DNA of 64,000 nt from Caldilineaceae bacterium (GCA_022842065.1 JALHQH010000053.1:20525-84524), one strand, 5' to 3'. Counted from the first letter of the stretch, positions 1-9,044 are shown. Notes: generated by a model not told the origin, from the sequence alone. Translations and numbers: made by a program.

Positions 1-468
1 GCCGGGATCAGCAGAGGGGTTTACCGTAAAAGTGACCGGTTCACTGGTGGCTTGCGGTCCAACCAGTTCGGCCTGTGCCTGCCAATCCCCGGCGAGCGGT
101 GGGGTAAAACGCACTCGCCAGCCCGCGTCGCCAGTTGGCTGTTGTGAGGTGACATCATATGGCTGCATCCAAAAGGCGGGTACGGTCATCCGCAACCCGT
201 TCGGCCCGCTAAAGTGGACCAGGATGTCGATCTGCGCCGGGTCGTAGGGATTCTCAACTATCACACTAGTTTCGAGCTGTAGTTCAAGGGGGGCATATTG
301 GGCAAGGGGGGCGGACGGCAGCGCGTGCAAGATAATGCTTTCGCCGTTGACACCAGTCTGCGCAGTAGGCGATGAGACCGGCAATGTTGCGCCAGATGGC
401 TGGATCGGTTGGCAAGCAACCAGAGTGAGCAGCAGGCAGAGCAAGTAGGCAGAAGAGAGTGGCTTCAT
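1..468 (-). CDS. Secreted lipoprotein with DUF5060-like domain, 3' end outside window
   Basis: An open frame runs from an ATG at 468 off the left edge, giving 156 visible codons. The N-terminus is a lipoprotein signal: a hydrophobic stretch ending in LVAC, with the lipidated Cys at residue 19, then a Ser/Thr/Pro-rich linker. Residues about 64-150 (NPYDPAQIDI, then GWRVRFTPPLAGDW) resemble DUF5060, the beta-sandwich found at the N-terminus of apiosidase-like and other secreted glycoside hydrolases. The rest of the protein, perhaps a hydrolase, is not visible. It is divergent from the sugar ABC transporter beginning at 1015, which fits a role in polysaccharide use at the cell surface. The family assignment rests on recalled motif resemblance. 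Confidence 0.75.
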   Translation of the reverse strand, partial: MKPLSSAYLLCLLLTLVACQPIQPSGATLPVSSPTAQTGVNGESIILHALPSAPLAQYAPLELQLETSVIVENPYDPAQIDILVHFSGPNGLRMTVPAFWMQPYDVTSQQPTGDAGWRVRFTPPLAGDWQAQAELVGPQATSEPVTFTVNPSADPG

Positions 469-490
469 ATTGTACCTGGGTTTAATCAAG

Positions 491-558
491 CAGCCTTGGG
501 GATTCTCATCGTACGGGCATGGTATACCATGCCCGTACGATGAGAATCCCCAAGGCTG
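491..558. repeat. 68-bp perfect palindrome
   Basis: Two 34-base arms are exact reverse complements with no loop. The centre is GGTATACC and the outer end is CAGCCTTGGGG. It lies 22 bp upstream of the lipoprotein start and about 450 bp from the divergent transporter operon. It has no T-run typical of a terminator. It could extrude as a cruciform or be an interspersed palindromic repeat. Apart from this, the repeat at 638-740 and the promoter at 845-874, I see nothing in the gap 469-1014. Confidence 0.95.
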
Positions 559-637
559 AATCAGTTCGGATAACGGTTGGGTAGATTGGATTATACTGTT
601 ACCCAGTTAATGCCCCAAATAAACGTAACGACTAAGC

Positions 638-740
638 AACCCCCTCCGCGCCCAATGGGCTCCCGTCCCCCTGGTAAGGGGAGGAACCGCCTCAAGGTCA
701 ACTATTCCCTCCCTTACCAGGGGAAGGTTAGGGAGGGGTT
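638..740. repeat. Imperfect inverted repeat (CCCTGGTAAGGG type)
   Basis: The left inner arm CCCCTGGTAAGGGGAGG (about 667-684) pairs with the right inner arm CCTCCCTTACCAGGGG (about 708-723). The outer arms AACCCCCTCC and GGGAGGGGTT extend the pairing. The sequence can be read open for 83 codons, but composition and repeat structure argue against a gene. It is an intergenic repeat of a type common in large free-living bacterial genomes. Confidence 0.8.
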
Positions 741-844
741 ATCGTTACCAATCAACAACAGTTGCACTGCGCCCCGCATAAAACATCCCAAAGATTGTCA
801 GAGAAGAACAGCAAACCAGGGCAAATGATTGGCTAAATCGGCGC

Positions 845-874
845 TTGACAGCAAACAATCTTGTCGTAGATAAT
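845..874 (+). promoter_or_regulatory. Sigma70-type promoter of the sugar ABC transporter operon
   Basis: TTGACA (845-850) is followed after 18 bases by GATAAT (869-874). This predicts transcription from about 881 and a leader of roughly 130 bases before the solute-binding protein at 1015. The -35 is consensus and the -10 has one mismatch. No operator is clear. This is inferred from sequence alone. Confidence 0.6.
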
Positions 875-1014
875 GCAGCTATCCTCTTTTATTGTGTGAT
901 CGGTCTGAACCGTGGCATTTGCTCACACGCTTTGTAATCAACGCCACTTTCATCATCTTCACACCCAATCCTTTCTGGTTTCAGCAATCTTAACTGGTTT
1001 CAGGAGGCTATCCC

Positions 1015-2349
1015 ATGCAAGTTCAACATACCACCCTTTCGCGTCGCACCTTTTTACAGTTGACCGCGGCGGTCACCGCGCCCTTGATCCTCGCCGCCTG
1101 TGCCCCGGCGGCCGCCCCAGCCGGCGGCAGTGAAGGCGGCACCGCAACCGGCGAAGTGGTCGAGGTGCGCTATATCGCCATGGACTATGACAGCCGCATG
1201 CAAGCGGACACCCAAGCGGTGATGGATGCGTTCAACAGCAGCCAAGGCGCAGTGCAGGCGACGTTGGAAGTAGTCAGTTGGCCCGAAGGTAAAAATGTGA
1301 TCTTGACCCAGATCAGCGGCGGCCAGCCACCGGATATCTTTAATGGGGCCGGCCAATGGCTGCTTGAGTTCCAGTCGGCGGACGAGCTGGCACCACTGGA
1401 TGATCTGATGGGGGCAGATTTGCTCGCCAATTTTTGGGAATCGGGGATCAAGGCCATGACGGTGGGTGGCACCCTCTATGGCATGCCCTACTTCCTAGAC
1501 CCGCGCGGCCTCTACTACCGCACCGATCTCTTTGAGGCAGCCGGCTTGGACGCGCCCGTCACTTGGGCGGATGTGCGTGAGGCGGCTAAGGCGATCCACA
1601 GCCCGCCCACCGTCTATGGCATGGGCATTGGACCAGGCGATTACTGGTGGTATGCCTGGGTCGGCGCAATCGGTGGTGGCAATAATCTCAGCCGCTGGAG
1701 CGAAGATGGCCACACGCTCATCGCGTCGGAAGCTGGGTTGGCGGCCGCGCAGTTCCTGGCCGACATTGTCCTCACCGATGGCACGGCGCAACCCTCGCCC
1801 GCCAGTGCAAACCGTGACGCCGACCTGCAACCGCTTTTCCTCGGCGGCCAGATGGCGATCCTGGAGACTGGTTCGTGGATGCCGACGATTATCCGGAATG
1901 ATGCGCCAGATCTGCAATTTGCCCTCGCCCCGCTACCGGTCGCCGAGGCAGGGATGCAACATGGCAATGTCTTCTGGCCCGACTGTGTGATGATGGCCAA
2001 ACAGTCGGAAAAGAAAGAGGCCGCGGCGGAGCTGCTCAAGTTTATGTTCAACGCCGAAAATCGCCTGGCCTTTGCCAAACAGCGCGGCGTCATCCCCGAA
2101 CGAGTCGATGTTGGCGCCGATCCAGCCTATGTCGATCCAAATGATCCGAACACCCCCTACAACGAGTTCTACGTCAAGGAGTTGGCTGCGGCGCACAACG
2201 TCTTTGAAACCCCGTGGCCGGCCACCGGCGGCGAAGATGAAACGACGATCAACGACGCCCTGGCCAAGATCTGGCTCGGCGAAGCGACGGTTGAAGAAGC
2301 GATGACCGAAGCGGCGCAGATCATTGACGAACGGCACGGGTTGGCGTGA
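1015..2349 (+). CDS. Sugar ABC transporter substrate-binding lipoprotein
   Basis: This 444-residue family 1 extracellular solute-binding protein captures a sugar or oligosaccharide outside the cell and delivers it to the permeases encoded next. The N-terminus is a twin-arginine signal (SRRTFLQL, RR at 10-11) ending in the lipobox LAAC with Cys29, so it is probably exported folded and lipid-anchored. An Ala/Pro/Gly linker precedes the mature domain. The ATG follows an AGGAGG ribosome site at 1001-1006. It is the first gene of a transporter operon driven by the promoter at 845. The ligand is not readable. The nearby GH4 and sulfatase suggest galactosides or sulfated glycans, which is inference. 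Confidence 0.93.
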   Translation: MQVQHTTLSRRTFLQLTAAVTAPLILAACAPAAAPAGGSEGGTATGEVVEVRYIAMDYDSRMQADTQAVMDAFNSSQGAVQATLEVVSWPEGKNVILTQISGGQPPDIFNGAGQWLLEFQSADELAPLDDLMGADLLANFWESGIKAMTVGGTLYGMPYFLDPRGLYYRTDLFEAAGLDAPVTWADVREAAKAIHSPPTVYGMGIGPGDYWWYAWVGAIGGGNNLSRWSEDGHTLIASEAGLAAAQFLADIVLTDGTAQPSPASANRDADLQPLFLGGQMAILETGSWMPTIIRNDAPDLQFALAPLPVAEAGMQHGNVFWPDCVMMAKQSEKKEAAAELLKFMFNAENRLAFAKQRGVIPERVDVGADPAYVDPNDPNTPYNEFYVKELAAAHNVFETPWPATGGEDETTINDALAKIWLGEATVEEAMTEAAQIIDERHGLA

Positions 2350-2436
2350 TTAGTGATTAGGTGATTAGGTGATTGGTGATTGTACGAGCAGGTTGAATGA
2401 CCAATCACCCAATTACTAATCACCAATCACCCAATC
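2348..2436. repeat. Inverted array of short GTGATTAG/CAATCACC repeats
   Basis: Tandem 7-8 base units (GTGATTAG and variants, 2348-2381) face inverted units (CCAATCACC, CTAATCACC, 2400-2436) across a short spacer, so the region can fold into a long hairpin. It separates the binding-protein stop from the first permease. An upstream ATG for the permease at 2397 lies inside the repeat and encodes low-complexity residues. The same CAATCACCC word recurs just before the GH95 gene at 40090-40130. Confidence 0.85.
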
Positions 2437-2453
2437 TTGAAAGGTTTCTTCCT

Positions 2454-3401
2454 GTGGCAAATCAGACGATGGCGGTGCGCATGGAGCGGCCGCCGACTGA
2501 GCACAAGGTGTTGACGGGCTGGCGCGCCGAGTGGCGCGAGAATCGTACGGCCTATGGGCTCTTGTTGCCCAGTGTGATCGCTTTTGCGCTCTTCCTGGTC
2601 TTTCCGATTGTGAACATGTTTATCGCGGCCTTTTCAACGGTCGATACGCTGGGGCGGACGGTCAGCTTTGGGACGCTGGCAAATTTCCAGACCCTACTCA
2701 ATGACGACCGCATGCCGCAGATCATCCGCCAGACTGCAATTTTTGGTTTTGGCACGGTGGCGTTGACGGTGGTGGTCGCCTTTCCCTTGGCCTTGATCTT
2801 GAATACCGAATTTCGGGGGCGGGCAATTGCCAAAGCGCTGATCCTGATTCCGTGGGCGATGCCCTTTGCGGTGTCGGCGATCACCTGGCGCTGGATCTTT
2901 CATGGGCAGATGGGGGTGCTCAACTATGCCCTGAGTCAGTTGGGCATTATCACAGAGTATGTGGCCTGGCTGGGCGAACCAACGCTGGCCTTTGGCGCCG
3001 CGATGTTTGTCGAGGTCTGGTCGTCGATTCCCTTTATGACGGTGACCTTCCTGGCTGGTCTACAAGCGATCCCACCGCACATCTACGACGCGGCCAAGAT
3101 GGACGGGGCCAGCCCCTGGCGTGAGTTCCGCGACATGACCTTGCCGCAGATGCGCACGGTGATCATGATCGTCACGCTGCTCTCGGTGATCTGGGCCTTC
3201 CGCTCCTTCGCCGTGATCTGGATTCTAACCCAGGGTGGGCCACTCTACCGCACCGATATCGCGGTCACCTATCTCTACAAGCTGGCCTTTACCAATCTCG
3301 ACTTTGGTGCAGGTTATGCCTTGGCCGTTTGTATCTTCGCCGTGCTGATTATCTTTAGCCTGCTCTACACACGAGTGCTCGGCACCCAGGAGGAGACATG
3401 A
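2454..3401 (+). CDS. Sugar ABC transporter permease, MalF/UgpA type
   Basis: Inner-membrane permease with about six transmembrane helices, beginning with GLLLPSVIAFALFLVFPIV. The cytoplasmic EAA loop that docks the ATPase is visible as YDAAKMDGASPWREF followed by LP. I chose the GTG at 2454 because GAAAGG lies about ten bases upstream. The ATG at 2397 would add 19 residues translated from the intergenic repeat (MTNHPITNHQSPN...). An ATG at 2469 is also possible. The gene ends in an ATGA overlap with the second permease, implying coupled translation. With the next permease and the ATPase it forms a CUT1-type importer. Confidence 0.9.
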   Translation: MANQTMAVRMERPPTEHKVLTGWRAEWRENRTAYGLLLPSVIAFALFLVFPIVNMFIAAFSTVDTLGRTVSFGTLANFQTLLNDDRMPQIIRQTAIFGFGTVALTVVVAFPLALILNTEFRGRAIAKALILIPWAMPFAVSAITWRWIFHGQMGVLNYALSQLGIITEYVAWLGEPTLAFGAAMFVEVWSSIPFMTVTFLAGLQAIPPHIYDAAKMDGASPWREFRDMTLPQMRTVIMIVTLLSVIWAFRSFAVIWILTQGGPLYRTDIAVTYLYKLAFTNLDFGAGYALAVCIFAVLIIFSLLYTRVLGTQEET

Positions 3402-4228
3402 CTGCCGCGCGTACCTTCAAAACCACCGGCATTTTCGCCGTGTTACTACCGGCCATCTTTATCAGCATCTTCCCACTGATTGTGATGATCTCCACCTCCT
3501 TCAAGACCAGCCAGGAAGTCTATATCCCGCCGCCGACCTTCCTGCCCCGCGCCCCCACTCTTCAGAATTACGTTGACATCTGGACCGTGGCCCCGCTGAC
3601 CACTTTTTTCCGCAACAGCATGATCATTGGGCTCGGCTCAACCTTGTTGGCGCTCTTCCTGGCGATCCCTGCGGCCTATGCGCTCACCCGGTTTCGTTTT
3701 CGCGGCCGCCACTTCTACCAACTCTTCCTGCTCGGCATCCAGATGTTCCCGCCGATTGTGATTATCCTAGGCATCTTTCGGGTCGTCGCCGGGCTGAATA
3801 TGGTTGATAGCCTCACGACCGTTGTCTTACTCAACGCCATCTTCAGTCTCTCCTTTAGTATCTGGATGTTGTCGGGTTACTTCGCCACCATTCCACCGGA
3901 AATTGAAGAGGCCGCGATGATGGATGGTAACTCGCGCATCGGCGCGATGTTCAACATGGTGCTACCGCTTTCGTGGCCCGGACTGGTGGCAGTGACGATC
4001 TTTGGTTTCATGAATGGCTGGAACGAATTTCTCTTTGCCCTCACCTTTATCCGCAGCCAGGACAATCTGCCGCTGACGATTGGCCTATTCAAGTTTGTCA
4101 CCCGCTTCCAGGTGCAGTGGCATCAACTGATGGCTGCGTCACTGCTGACGACCATTGTGGTAGTCGTGCTCTTTATGCTCGTGCAAAACCAGTTGACGCG
4201 CGGCATGGTGTCGATTGGGGAGAAGTGA
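3398..4228 (+). CDS. Sugar ABC transporter permease, MalG/UgpE type
   Basis: A 276-residue membrane permease, the second half of the heterodimeric channel. The start codon overlaps the previous stop (ATGA). The EAA loop reads EIEEAAMMDGNSRIGAMF followed by LPLSWPG, typical of the MalG side. Five to six hydrophobic helices are evident, with LLPAIFISIFPLIVMIS as the first. Nothing is missing relative to the family's usual length of 270-300 residues. Confidence 0.92.
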   Translation: MTAARTFKTTGIFAVLLPAIFISIFPLIVMISTSFKTSQEVYIPPPTFLPRAPTLQNYVDIWTVAPLTTFFRNSMIIGLGSTLLALFLAIPAAYALTRFRFRGRHFYQLFLLGIQMFPPIVIILGIFRVVAGLNMVDSLTTVVLLNAIFSLSFSIWMLSGYFATIPPEIEEAAMMDGNSRIGAMFNMVLPLSWPGLVAVTIFGFMNGWNEFLFALTFIRSQDNLPLTIGLFKFVTRFQVQWHQLMAASLLTTIVVVVLFMLVQNQLTRGMVSIGEK

Positions 4229-4235
4229 AACCGTG

Positions 4236-4298
4236 AAACGTAATGCGTAAAACGTGAAGGAGATCTTGTCGTGCCTTCACGTTTTACGCATTACGTTT
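4236..4298. repeat. 25-bp perfect inverted repeat with AAAACGT words
   Basis: The arms at 4236-4260 and 4274-4298 are exact reverse complements around a 13-base loop. The arms are built from overlapping CGTAAAACGT-like words. It sits between the second permease and the ATPase, so it could attenuate or process the operon mRNA. The same words form the tandem array at 63781-63850. Confidence 0.92.
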
Positions 4299-4318
4299 TA
4301 TAAATTAAAGGAAAATCT

Positions 4319-5449
4319 ATGGCCAAAGTCATCTGCCGCAATCTGATGAAACGTTTCGGCGACGGGCTCGCCGTGAATAATGTTAACCTCGAAGTGGGGG
4401 AAGGGGAATTTCTGGTCATTGTCGGCCCCTCCGGCTGTGGCAAGACGACGACGCTGCGTATGATCGCCGGGCTGGAGACGATTTCTGACGGGGAAATTCT
4501 GATTGATGACCAGGTGGTCAACGATGTGGAGCCGCGCCACCGCGACATAGCGATGGTCTTCCAGAACTATGCGCTCTATCCTCACAAAAAGGTCTTTGAC
4601 AACATCGCCTATCCGCTGCAGTTACGCCGGGTGGCGCGTGGGGAGATTAAACAGCGGGTAGAGGAAACGAGCAAATTATTGGGGATCGAACATCTGCTAC
4701 AGCGACGCATCCGTCAACTTTCTGGCGGCGAGCGGCAGCGCGTGGCCTTGGGCCGCGCCATCGTGCGCAAGCCGCGCCTCTTTCTCATGGACGAGCCGCT
4801 GAGCAATCTCGACGCCCAACTACGCATTCAGATGCGCCGTGAGATCATCCGCCTGCAACGGCAACTGCGCATCACGACGGTCTATGTCACCCACGACCAG
4901 GTCGAGGCGATGACCATGGGCGACCGGATTGTCGTCATGCGTGGCGGTCTGGTTCAGCAGATCGGCGACCCGACCACCATTTACCACCAGCCGGCCAACC
5001 TCTTTGTCGCCCGTTTTATCGGCAACCCGCCGATGAATCAATTTGACGGCACGCTGGTACAGGGGGGCGCAGGGATAACCCTGCGCACCAGCTTTGGCGA
5101 TCTGGCGCTGGCGGCGAGTGTCCGCGACCGGCTGCGGGAACAGGCCCTGGGCAGTGGCGCGCAACCAGTTGCCTGCGGCATCCGCGCTGAAGATGTCAGC
5201 GTGGTGCTCGACGGCAGCGCGCCCCCCAACAGCGTCCAGGGGGTCATCGACCTGGTCGAGCCGCTGGGTTCCGATATCTTTGTCAGCGTGGCGGTGGGCA
5301 AAGATATGCTCCTCGCCCGCGCCCATCCCGACTTGGGGCTGAGTGAAGGGCAGTCGATCACGATTGCGCTCAACCCGGCGAAAATCCATCTCTTCGCGGC
5401 GGAGGGTGGGGAGAGTTTGTTAACGGCGACGGTTGCGGCACCACGCTGA
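4319..5449 (+). CDS. Sugar ABC transporter ATPase, MalK/UgpC/MsmK type
   Basis: A 376-residue cytoplasmic ATPase that powers the importer. Visible motifs are Walker A GPSGCGKTT (36-44), Q-loop VFQNYALYPH, signature LSGGERQRVALG (from 134), Walker B LFLMDEP (154-160) and H-loop VYVTHDQVEAMTMGDR. The C-terminal third (from about 240) is the OB/TOBE regulatory domain of CUT1 ATPases, ending in GIRAEDVSVV and related strands. AAAGGAAAA precedes the ATG. In Gram-positive relatives one MsmK-type ATPase can serve several importers, so it need not be dedicated to these permeases. Confidence 0.94.
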   Translation: MAKVICRNLMKRFGDGLAVNNVNLEVGEGEFLVIVGPSGCGKTTTLRMIAGLETISDGEILIDDQVVNDVEPRHRDIAMVFQNYALYPHKKVFDNIAYPLQLRRVARGEIKQRVEETSKLLGIEHLLQRRIRQLSGGERQRVALGRAIVRKPRLFLMDEPLSNLDAQLRIQMRREIIRLQRQLRITTVYVTHDQVEAMTMGDRIVVMRGGLVQQIGDPTTIYHQPANLFVARFIGNPPMNQFDGTLVQGGAGITLRTSFGDLALAASVRDRLREQALGSGAQPVACGIRAEDVSVVLDGSAPPNSVQGVIDLVEPLGSDIFVSVAVGKDMLLARAHPDLGLSEGQSITIALNPAKIHLFAAEGGESLLTATVAAPR

Positions 5450-5635
5450 ACTTATACGGCGCAATCCATGCTCAATTGCGCGGATTAACGTCGTTTCCCA
5501 CTTTATGTTATACTCAGTAGCCATCAGCAGTAGACCACAATCGCGCAAGCAGGCACCCAAAACGCGGAACAGTGTGGTCTACTGTTTATTGTCGGCGGTG
5601 ACTCATCGGTGTAATATTTGGGGGAGATTGAACCC

Positions 5636-7360
5636 ATGCGCAAGCGGGTCCTCTACAGTGAGGCCAACTATGCCGCGCTGGTGCGCGACCAGGGCTACTT
5701 TGTGGATAAAACCCCTTATATTGCCCAGTTAGAAAGTGTGCGTAATCCCGTTTTTCTACGCCCGCGCCGCTTTGGCAAATCGCTTCTTTGCTCAATTTTG
5801 CGTTACTATTATGACCGCAATTATGTCGAACAATTTGATGAACTGTTCGGCCAGACTTGGATTGGCCACCACCCCACGGCGCAGCGCAATCAACATATTA
5901 TTTTGTTCCTCAACTTTTCGTCAATTGCGACTGGCCCAACCGTCCAAGATATTGAGCAAAGTTTCAAACGGCAATGTAACCATATTCTTGCCGCCCTCCG
6001 CCACGAATATGCGCCACTTTTGGATCAGCTAAGCGAGTTGGTGCTTGATGCACCGGTTGCTGACAATCTCAGTATTCTGCTGAACCAGATCCGCAGTCGC
6101 CGGCTACCACAACTCTATGTCATCATTGACGAATATGACAATTTTGCCAATCAGCTTGTCACTGGGCACAAGGATCTACTCTACCAACAGTTAACCGCCG
6201 ACGATGGTTTCTTCAAATCATTTTTTAAAACGCTGAAGGAAGGCCGCGAAAGTGGTGCCATTGCCAATATTTTTATTACCGGCGTATTGCCCATTTTGAT
6301 CGATGAATTGGCCTCTGGCTTTAATGTTGCCTCGATTATCACGCTGCGGCCTGAGTTTGAGGCGATGTTGGGTTTTACGCAGAGCGAAGTTACACAATTA
6401 TTGGATGAGGTTTATCAAGATTATCAGATCGATCCGGCCACCCGCAAAGTCGTTGATGCGATTGTCAAAAACTATTACGATGGCTACCATTTTAGCCATC
6501 CAGGTAGCGAAGCACTCTACAATTCGACGACATTAATCTATTTCTTAGAATATTTTACGGCAACCAAGCAGATTCCACGGCGGTTAATTGATGCAAATCT
6601 CAAGACCGATCTATCGTGGGTACGCCGCCTGACAGCTTCAAATCCGACCTTGACGGCGGAATTCGTCAACCAATTGACATTACATAATGTGATTGGTTAC
6701 GACGAAAAACTTTTTGTGGAAAAATTTGATATGCATCAATTTTTCGATAAAGAGTTTTTTCCCATCTCCTTCTTCCACTTGGGCATGCTCACGCAGCAGG
6801 ACAGCTTTTATTTACAATTGCCCAATTTAAGTATGCGTGAGATCTTTGTTGAATATTTCAATGAAGTTCACGCCATTGATGTTTCAACCCGTTACACCGC
6901 GCTGATGCAGGCGTTTATCACTAACCCTGACCTGGAGCAGCTTTTTGCTGGTTACTGGCGCGAATATGTCTCACAGTTACCCGAAGTGATTTTTACGAAG
7001 ATGAACGAGAATTTCTATCGTACGACCTTTTTTGAACTCTGTAGCCGCTATTTGTCGCGCTGGTTTATCTGGAATGTGGAACGATCCTATCCCTTGGGCA
7101 AGAGTGATCTCGAATTTGTGGGCAAGTATCATGAGAAGTTTGCCGGTCTGCGCTGGGTCATTGAGTTCAAATACTATTCCAACAGTGAGTTGCGCAAACG
7201 AGAGACAACGATTGATCGGTTTGAACTTCAGCCAGAGGATACCCAGCAACTACGCGGCTATGTCGAAGGGCTACGCCGTGAATACCCTGAAGCCGCGATC
7301 AAGCAGTTTGTCATCTACTGTTTCGGCAATCAGGGCTTTCGCGTTTTTACCGTGACATAA
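5636..7360 (+). CDS. AAA-ATPase-like/PD-(D/E)XK nuclease-like protein (DUF1703 family)
   Basis: About 574 residues in the architecture of PF09820 (AAA-ATPase_like) followed by PF08011 (PDDEXK_9). The N-terminal YFVDKTPYI and the P-loop-like RPRRFGKSL (42-50) are characteristic of the family. The C-terminal nuclease-fold signature appears as KSDLEF and, further on, VIEFKYY, supplying the acidic residue and E-x-K. The cellular role of this widely duplicated family is unknown. I took the ATG at 5636, which has GGGGGAG nine bases upstream, over a TTG at 5618. Its codon use looks more A/T-rich than the flanking sugar genes, so it may be an insertion between the transporter and the sulfatase. Confidence 0.85.
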   Translation: MRKRVLYSEANYAALVRDQGYFVDKTPYIAQLESVRNPVFLRPRRFGKSLLCSILRYYYDRNYVEQFDELFGQTWIGHHPTAQRNQHIILFLNFSSIATGPTVQDIEQSFKRQCNHILAALRHEYAPLLDQLSELVLDAPVADNLSILLNQIRSRRLPQLYVIIDEYDNFANQLVTGHKDLLYQQLTADDGFFKSFFKTLKEGRESGAIANIFITGVLPILIDELASGFNVASIITLRPEFEAMLGFTQSEVTQLLDEVYQDYQIDPATRKVVDAIVKNYYDGYHFSHPGSEALYNSTTLIYFLEYFTATKQIPRRLIDANLKTDLSWVRRLTASNPTLTAEFVNQLTLHNVIGYDEKLFVEKFDMHQFFDKEFFPISFFHLGMLTQQDSFYLQLPNLSMREIFVEYFNEVHAIDVSTRYTALMQAFITNPDLEQLFAGYWREYVSQLPEVIFTKMNENFYRTTFFELCSRYLSRWFIWNVERSYPLGKSDLEFVGKYHEKFAGLRWVIEFKYYSNSELRKRETTIDRFELQPEDTQQLRGYVEGLRREYPEAAIKQFVIYCFGNQGFRVFTVT

Positions 7361-7522
7361 CAAGGCCGCCAATGCCTTTGCGCGTTGCTAATGGGCGCAG
7401 CGCTAAACCACTGGCCCATTTTCCCACATTTTCGATTCACTCAGAACGGTGTACAATAAGGCATCATCACCTTTTGGCGCGCCACCCGCCGGCACAGAGC
7501 TGTTCTGAGGAGAAACGCTTTC

Positions 7523-9016
7523 ATGTCCGCACGACCGAATGTACTCCTGATCAGCACCGACCATTGGCCGGCCTCGCTCCTGGGTGTGGCTGGCCATCCT
7601 GCGGTCCAAACGCCCACCCTCGATGAATTGGCGCGCAGTGGCACCCGTTTTACCAACTGCTACGCCGAGTGTCCCGTCTGCATCCCCGCCCGGCGCACGT
7701 TGATGACCGGCACGCCGCCGCGCACGCACGGTGACCGCGTCTTCCAAGAGACATTGCCCATGCCCGCCAACTTGCCGACCATGGCACAGACTTTTCGGGA
7801 GGCCGGCTACCAGGCCTATGCCGTGGGCAAGCTCCATGTCTACCCCCAACGCAACCGCATTGGCTTTGACGATGTGATCCTCGATGAAGAGGGGCGGCAG
7901 CAATATGGCGCGGTCGATGACTTCGAACTTTTCTTGGGGGATGAGGGCTACCCTGGGCAACACTTTAACCACGGCATGAGCAACAACGAATATTCGATGC
8001 GCCCGTGGCACCTGCCCGAATATACCCACCCCACCAACTGGGCAACAACGCAGATGTGCCGCACGATCAAACGGCGCGATCCCATGCGCCCCGGCTTTTG
8101 GTTTCTCTCCTATCGTCATCCCCACCCGCCGTTGACACCACTGCAAAGTTATCTTGATCTCTACCGCGAGATTGAAATTGATGTACCCTACCGCGGCGAG
8201 TGGGCAGCGGGCAACTTGCCCTTTAGCCTACAAGCCAAACGTAACGTTGACGACAAGCTAAACCAAATCCAAATGACGATGGCGCGCCGTGCCTTTTATG
8301 CGCTCTGCACCCATATCGATCACCAACTACGGGTGGTCATCGGCACCTTGCGCGAGGAAGGGCTGCTTGACAATACGATCCTCCTTTTCACCTCGGATCA
8401 CGGTGACATGTTGGGCAATCACGGCTTATGGGCAAAGCGCCTCTTTTACGAAGATTCAGCCAATATTCCCTTGATTTTGGTGGGGGCAAAAAATGATCAG
8501 CGCGTCGGCCACCATCGGGTCGATCATCGGCTCGTCGGCTGGCGCGATATTATGCCCACCTTGCTTGATCTGGCCGGAATTCCCATTCCCGCGACGGTGG
8601 AAGGCATTTCGATGGTGGGTGAAACGAAGCGTGATTGGACTTATTGCGAGATCGATGAGGGGATCCACGCCACGCGTATGGTGCATGATGGACGTTATAA
8701 GCTGATCTACTACGCCACCGGCAATGTGCGCCAACTTTTTGATCTGCAGGAAGATCCGCAAGAGTTGGTTGACTTGGCGGACGATGACGCGCATGGTGAA
8801 CCATTGGCGCGGCTAACGGCGTTGTTGATTGGTCAGCTCTACGGTGGCGATGAAGCGTGGGTAAAAGATGGTGGATTGGTGGGCTTGCCGGCGCGGGCAT
8901 TCACCCCCGGCCCGAACAAGGGGCTAACCAGTCAACGTGGATCGCACTGGCCGCAGCCGCCGGCTACGAATATGCCACAGATCGAGTGGCATGGAGATGC
9001 TGGGGGGAATCGGTAG
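7523..9016 (+). CDS. Sulfatase / alkaline phosphatase superfamily hydrolase
   Basis: A 497-residue type I sulfatase-like enzyme. The maturation motif C-x-P-x-R is present as CIPARR with Cys53, the residue oxidised to formylglycine by an FGE or anaerobic maturase not seen in this window. Metal-binding segments are LLISTDHWP near the N-terminus and LFTSDHGDMLGNHG in the second half. No signal peptide is visible, so it is probably cytoplasmic and may act on imported oligosaccharides. AGGAG lies 21 bases upstream, slightly far from the chosen ATG. It sits between a sugar transporter and a GH4 glycosidase, which supports glycan desulfation, although phosphonate or phosphate ester substrates cannot be excluded. 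Confidence 0.88.
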   Translation: MSARPNVLLISTDHWPASLLGVAGHPAVQTPTLDELARSGTRFTNCYAECPVCIPARRTLMTGTPPRTHGDRVFQETLPMPANLPTMAQTFREAGYQAYAVGKLHVYPQRNRIGFDDVILDEEGRQQYGAVDDFELFLGDEGYPGQHFNHGMSNNEYSMRPWHLPEYTHPTNWATTQMCRTIKRRDPMRPGFWFLSYRHPHPPLTPLQSYLDLYREIEIDVPYRGEWAAGNLPFSLQAKRNVDDKLNQIQMTMARRAFYALCTHIDHQLRVVIGTLREEGLLDNTILLFTSDHGDMLGNHGLWAKRLFYEDSANIPLILVGAKNDQRVGHHRVDHRLVGWRDIMPTLLDLAGIPIPATVEGISMVGETKRDWTYCEIDEGIHATRMVHDGRYKLIYYATGNVRQLFDLQEDPQELVDLADDDAHGEPLARLTALLIGQLYGGDEAWVKDGGLVGLPARAFTPGPNKGLTSQRGSHWPQPPATNMPQIEWHGDAGGNR

Positions 9017-9044
9017 CCATCGTTATCTAGGAAGTTGAGGGCAA

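Noticed and set aside
577..828. 83-codon plus-strand frame
   Set aside because: It consists mainly of the inverted repeat at 638-740.
2397..2453. Upstream ATG of the first permease
   Set aside because: It would translate the CAATCACC repeat into a low-complexity N-terminus. The GTG at 2454 has a ribosome site.
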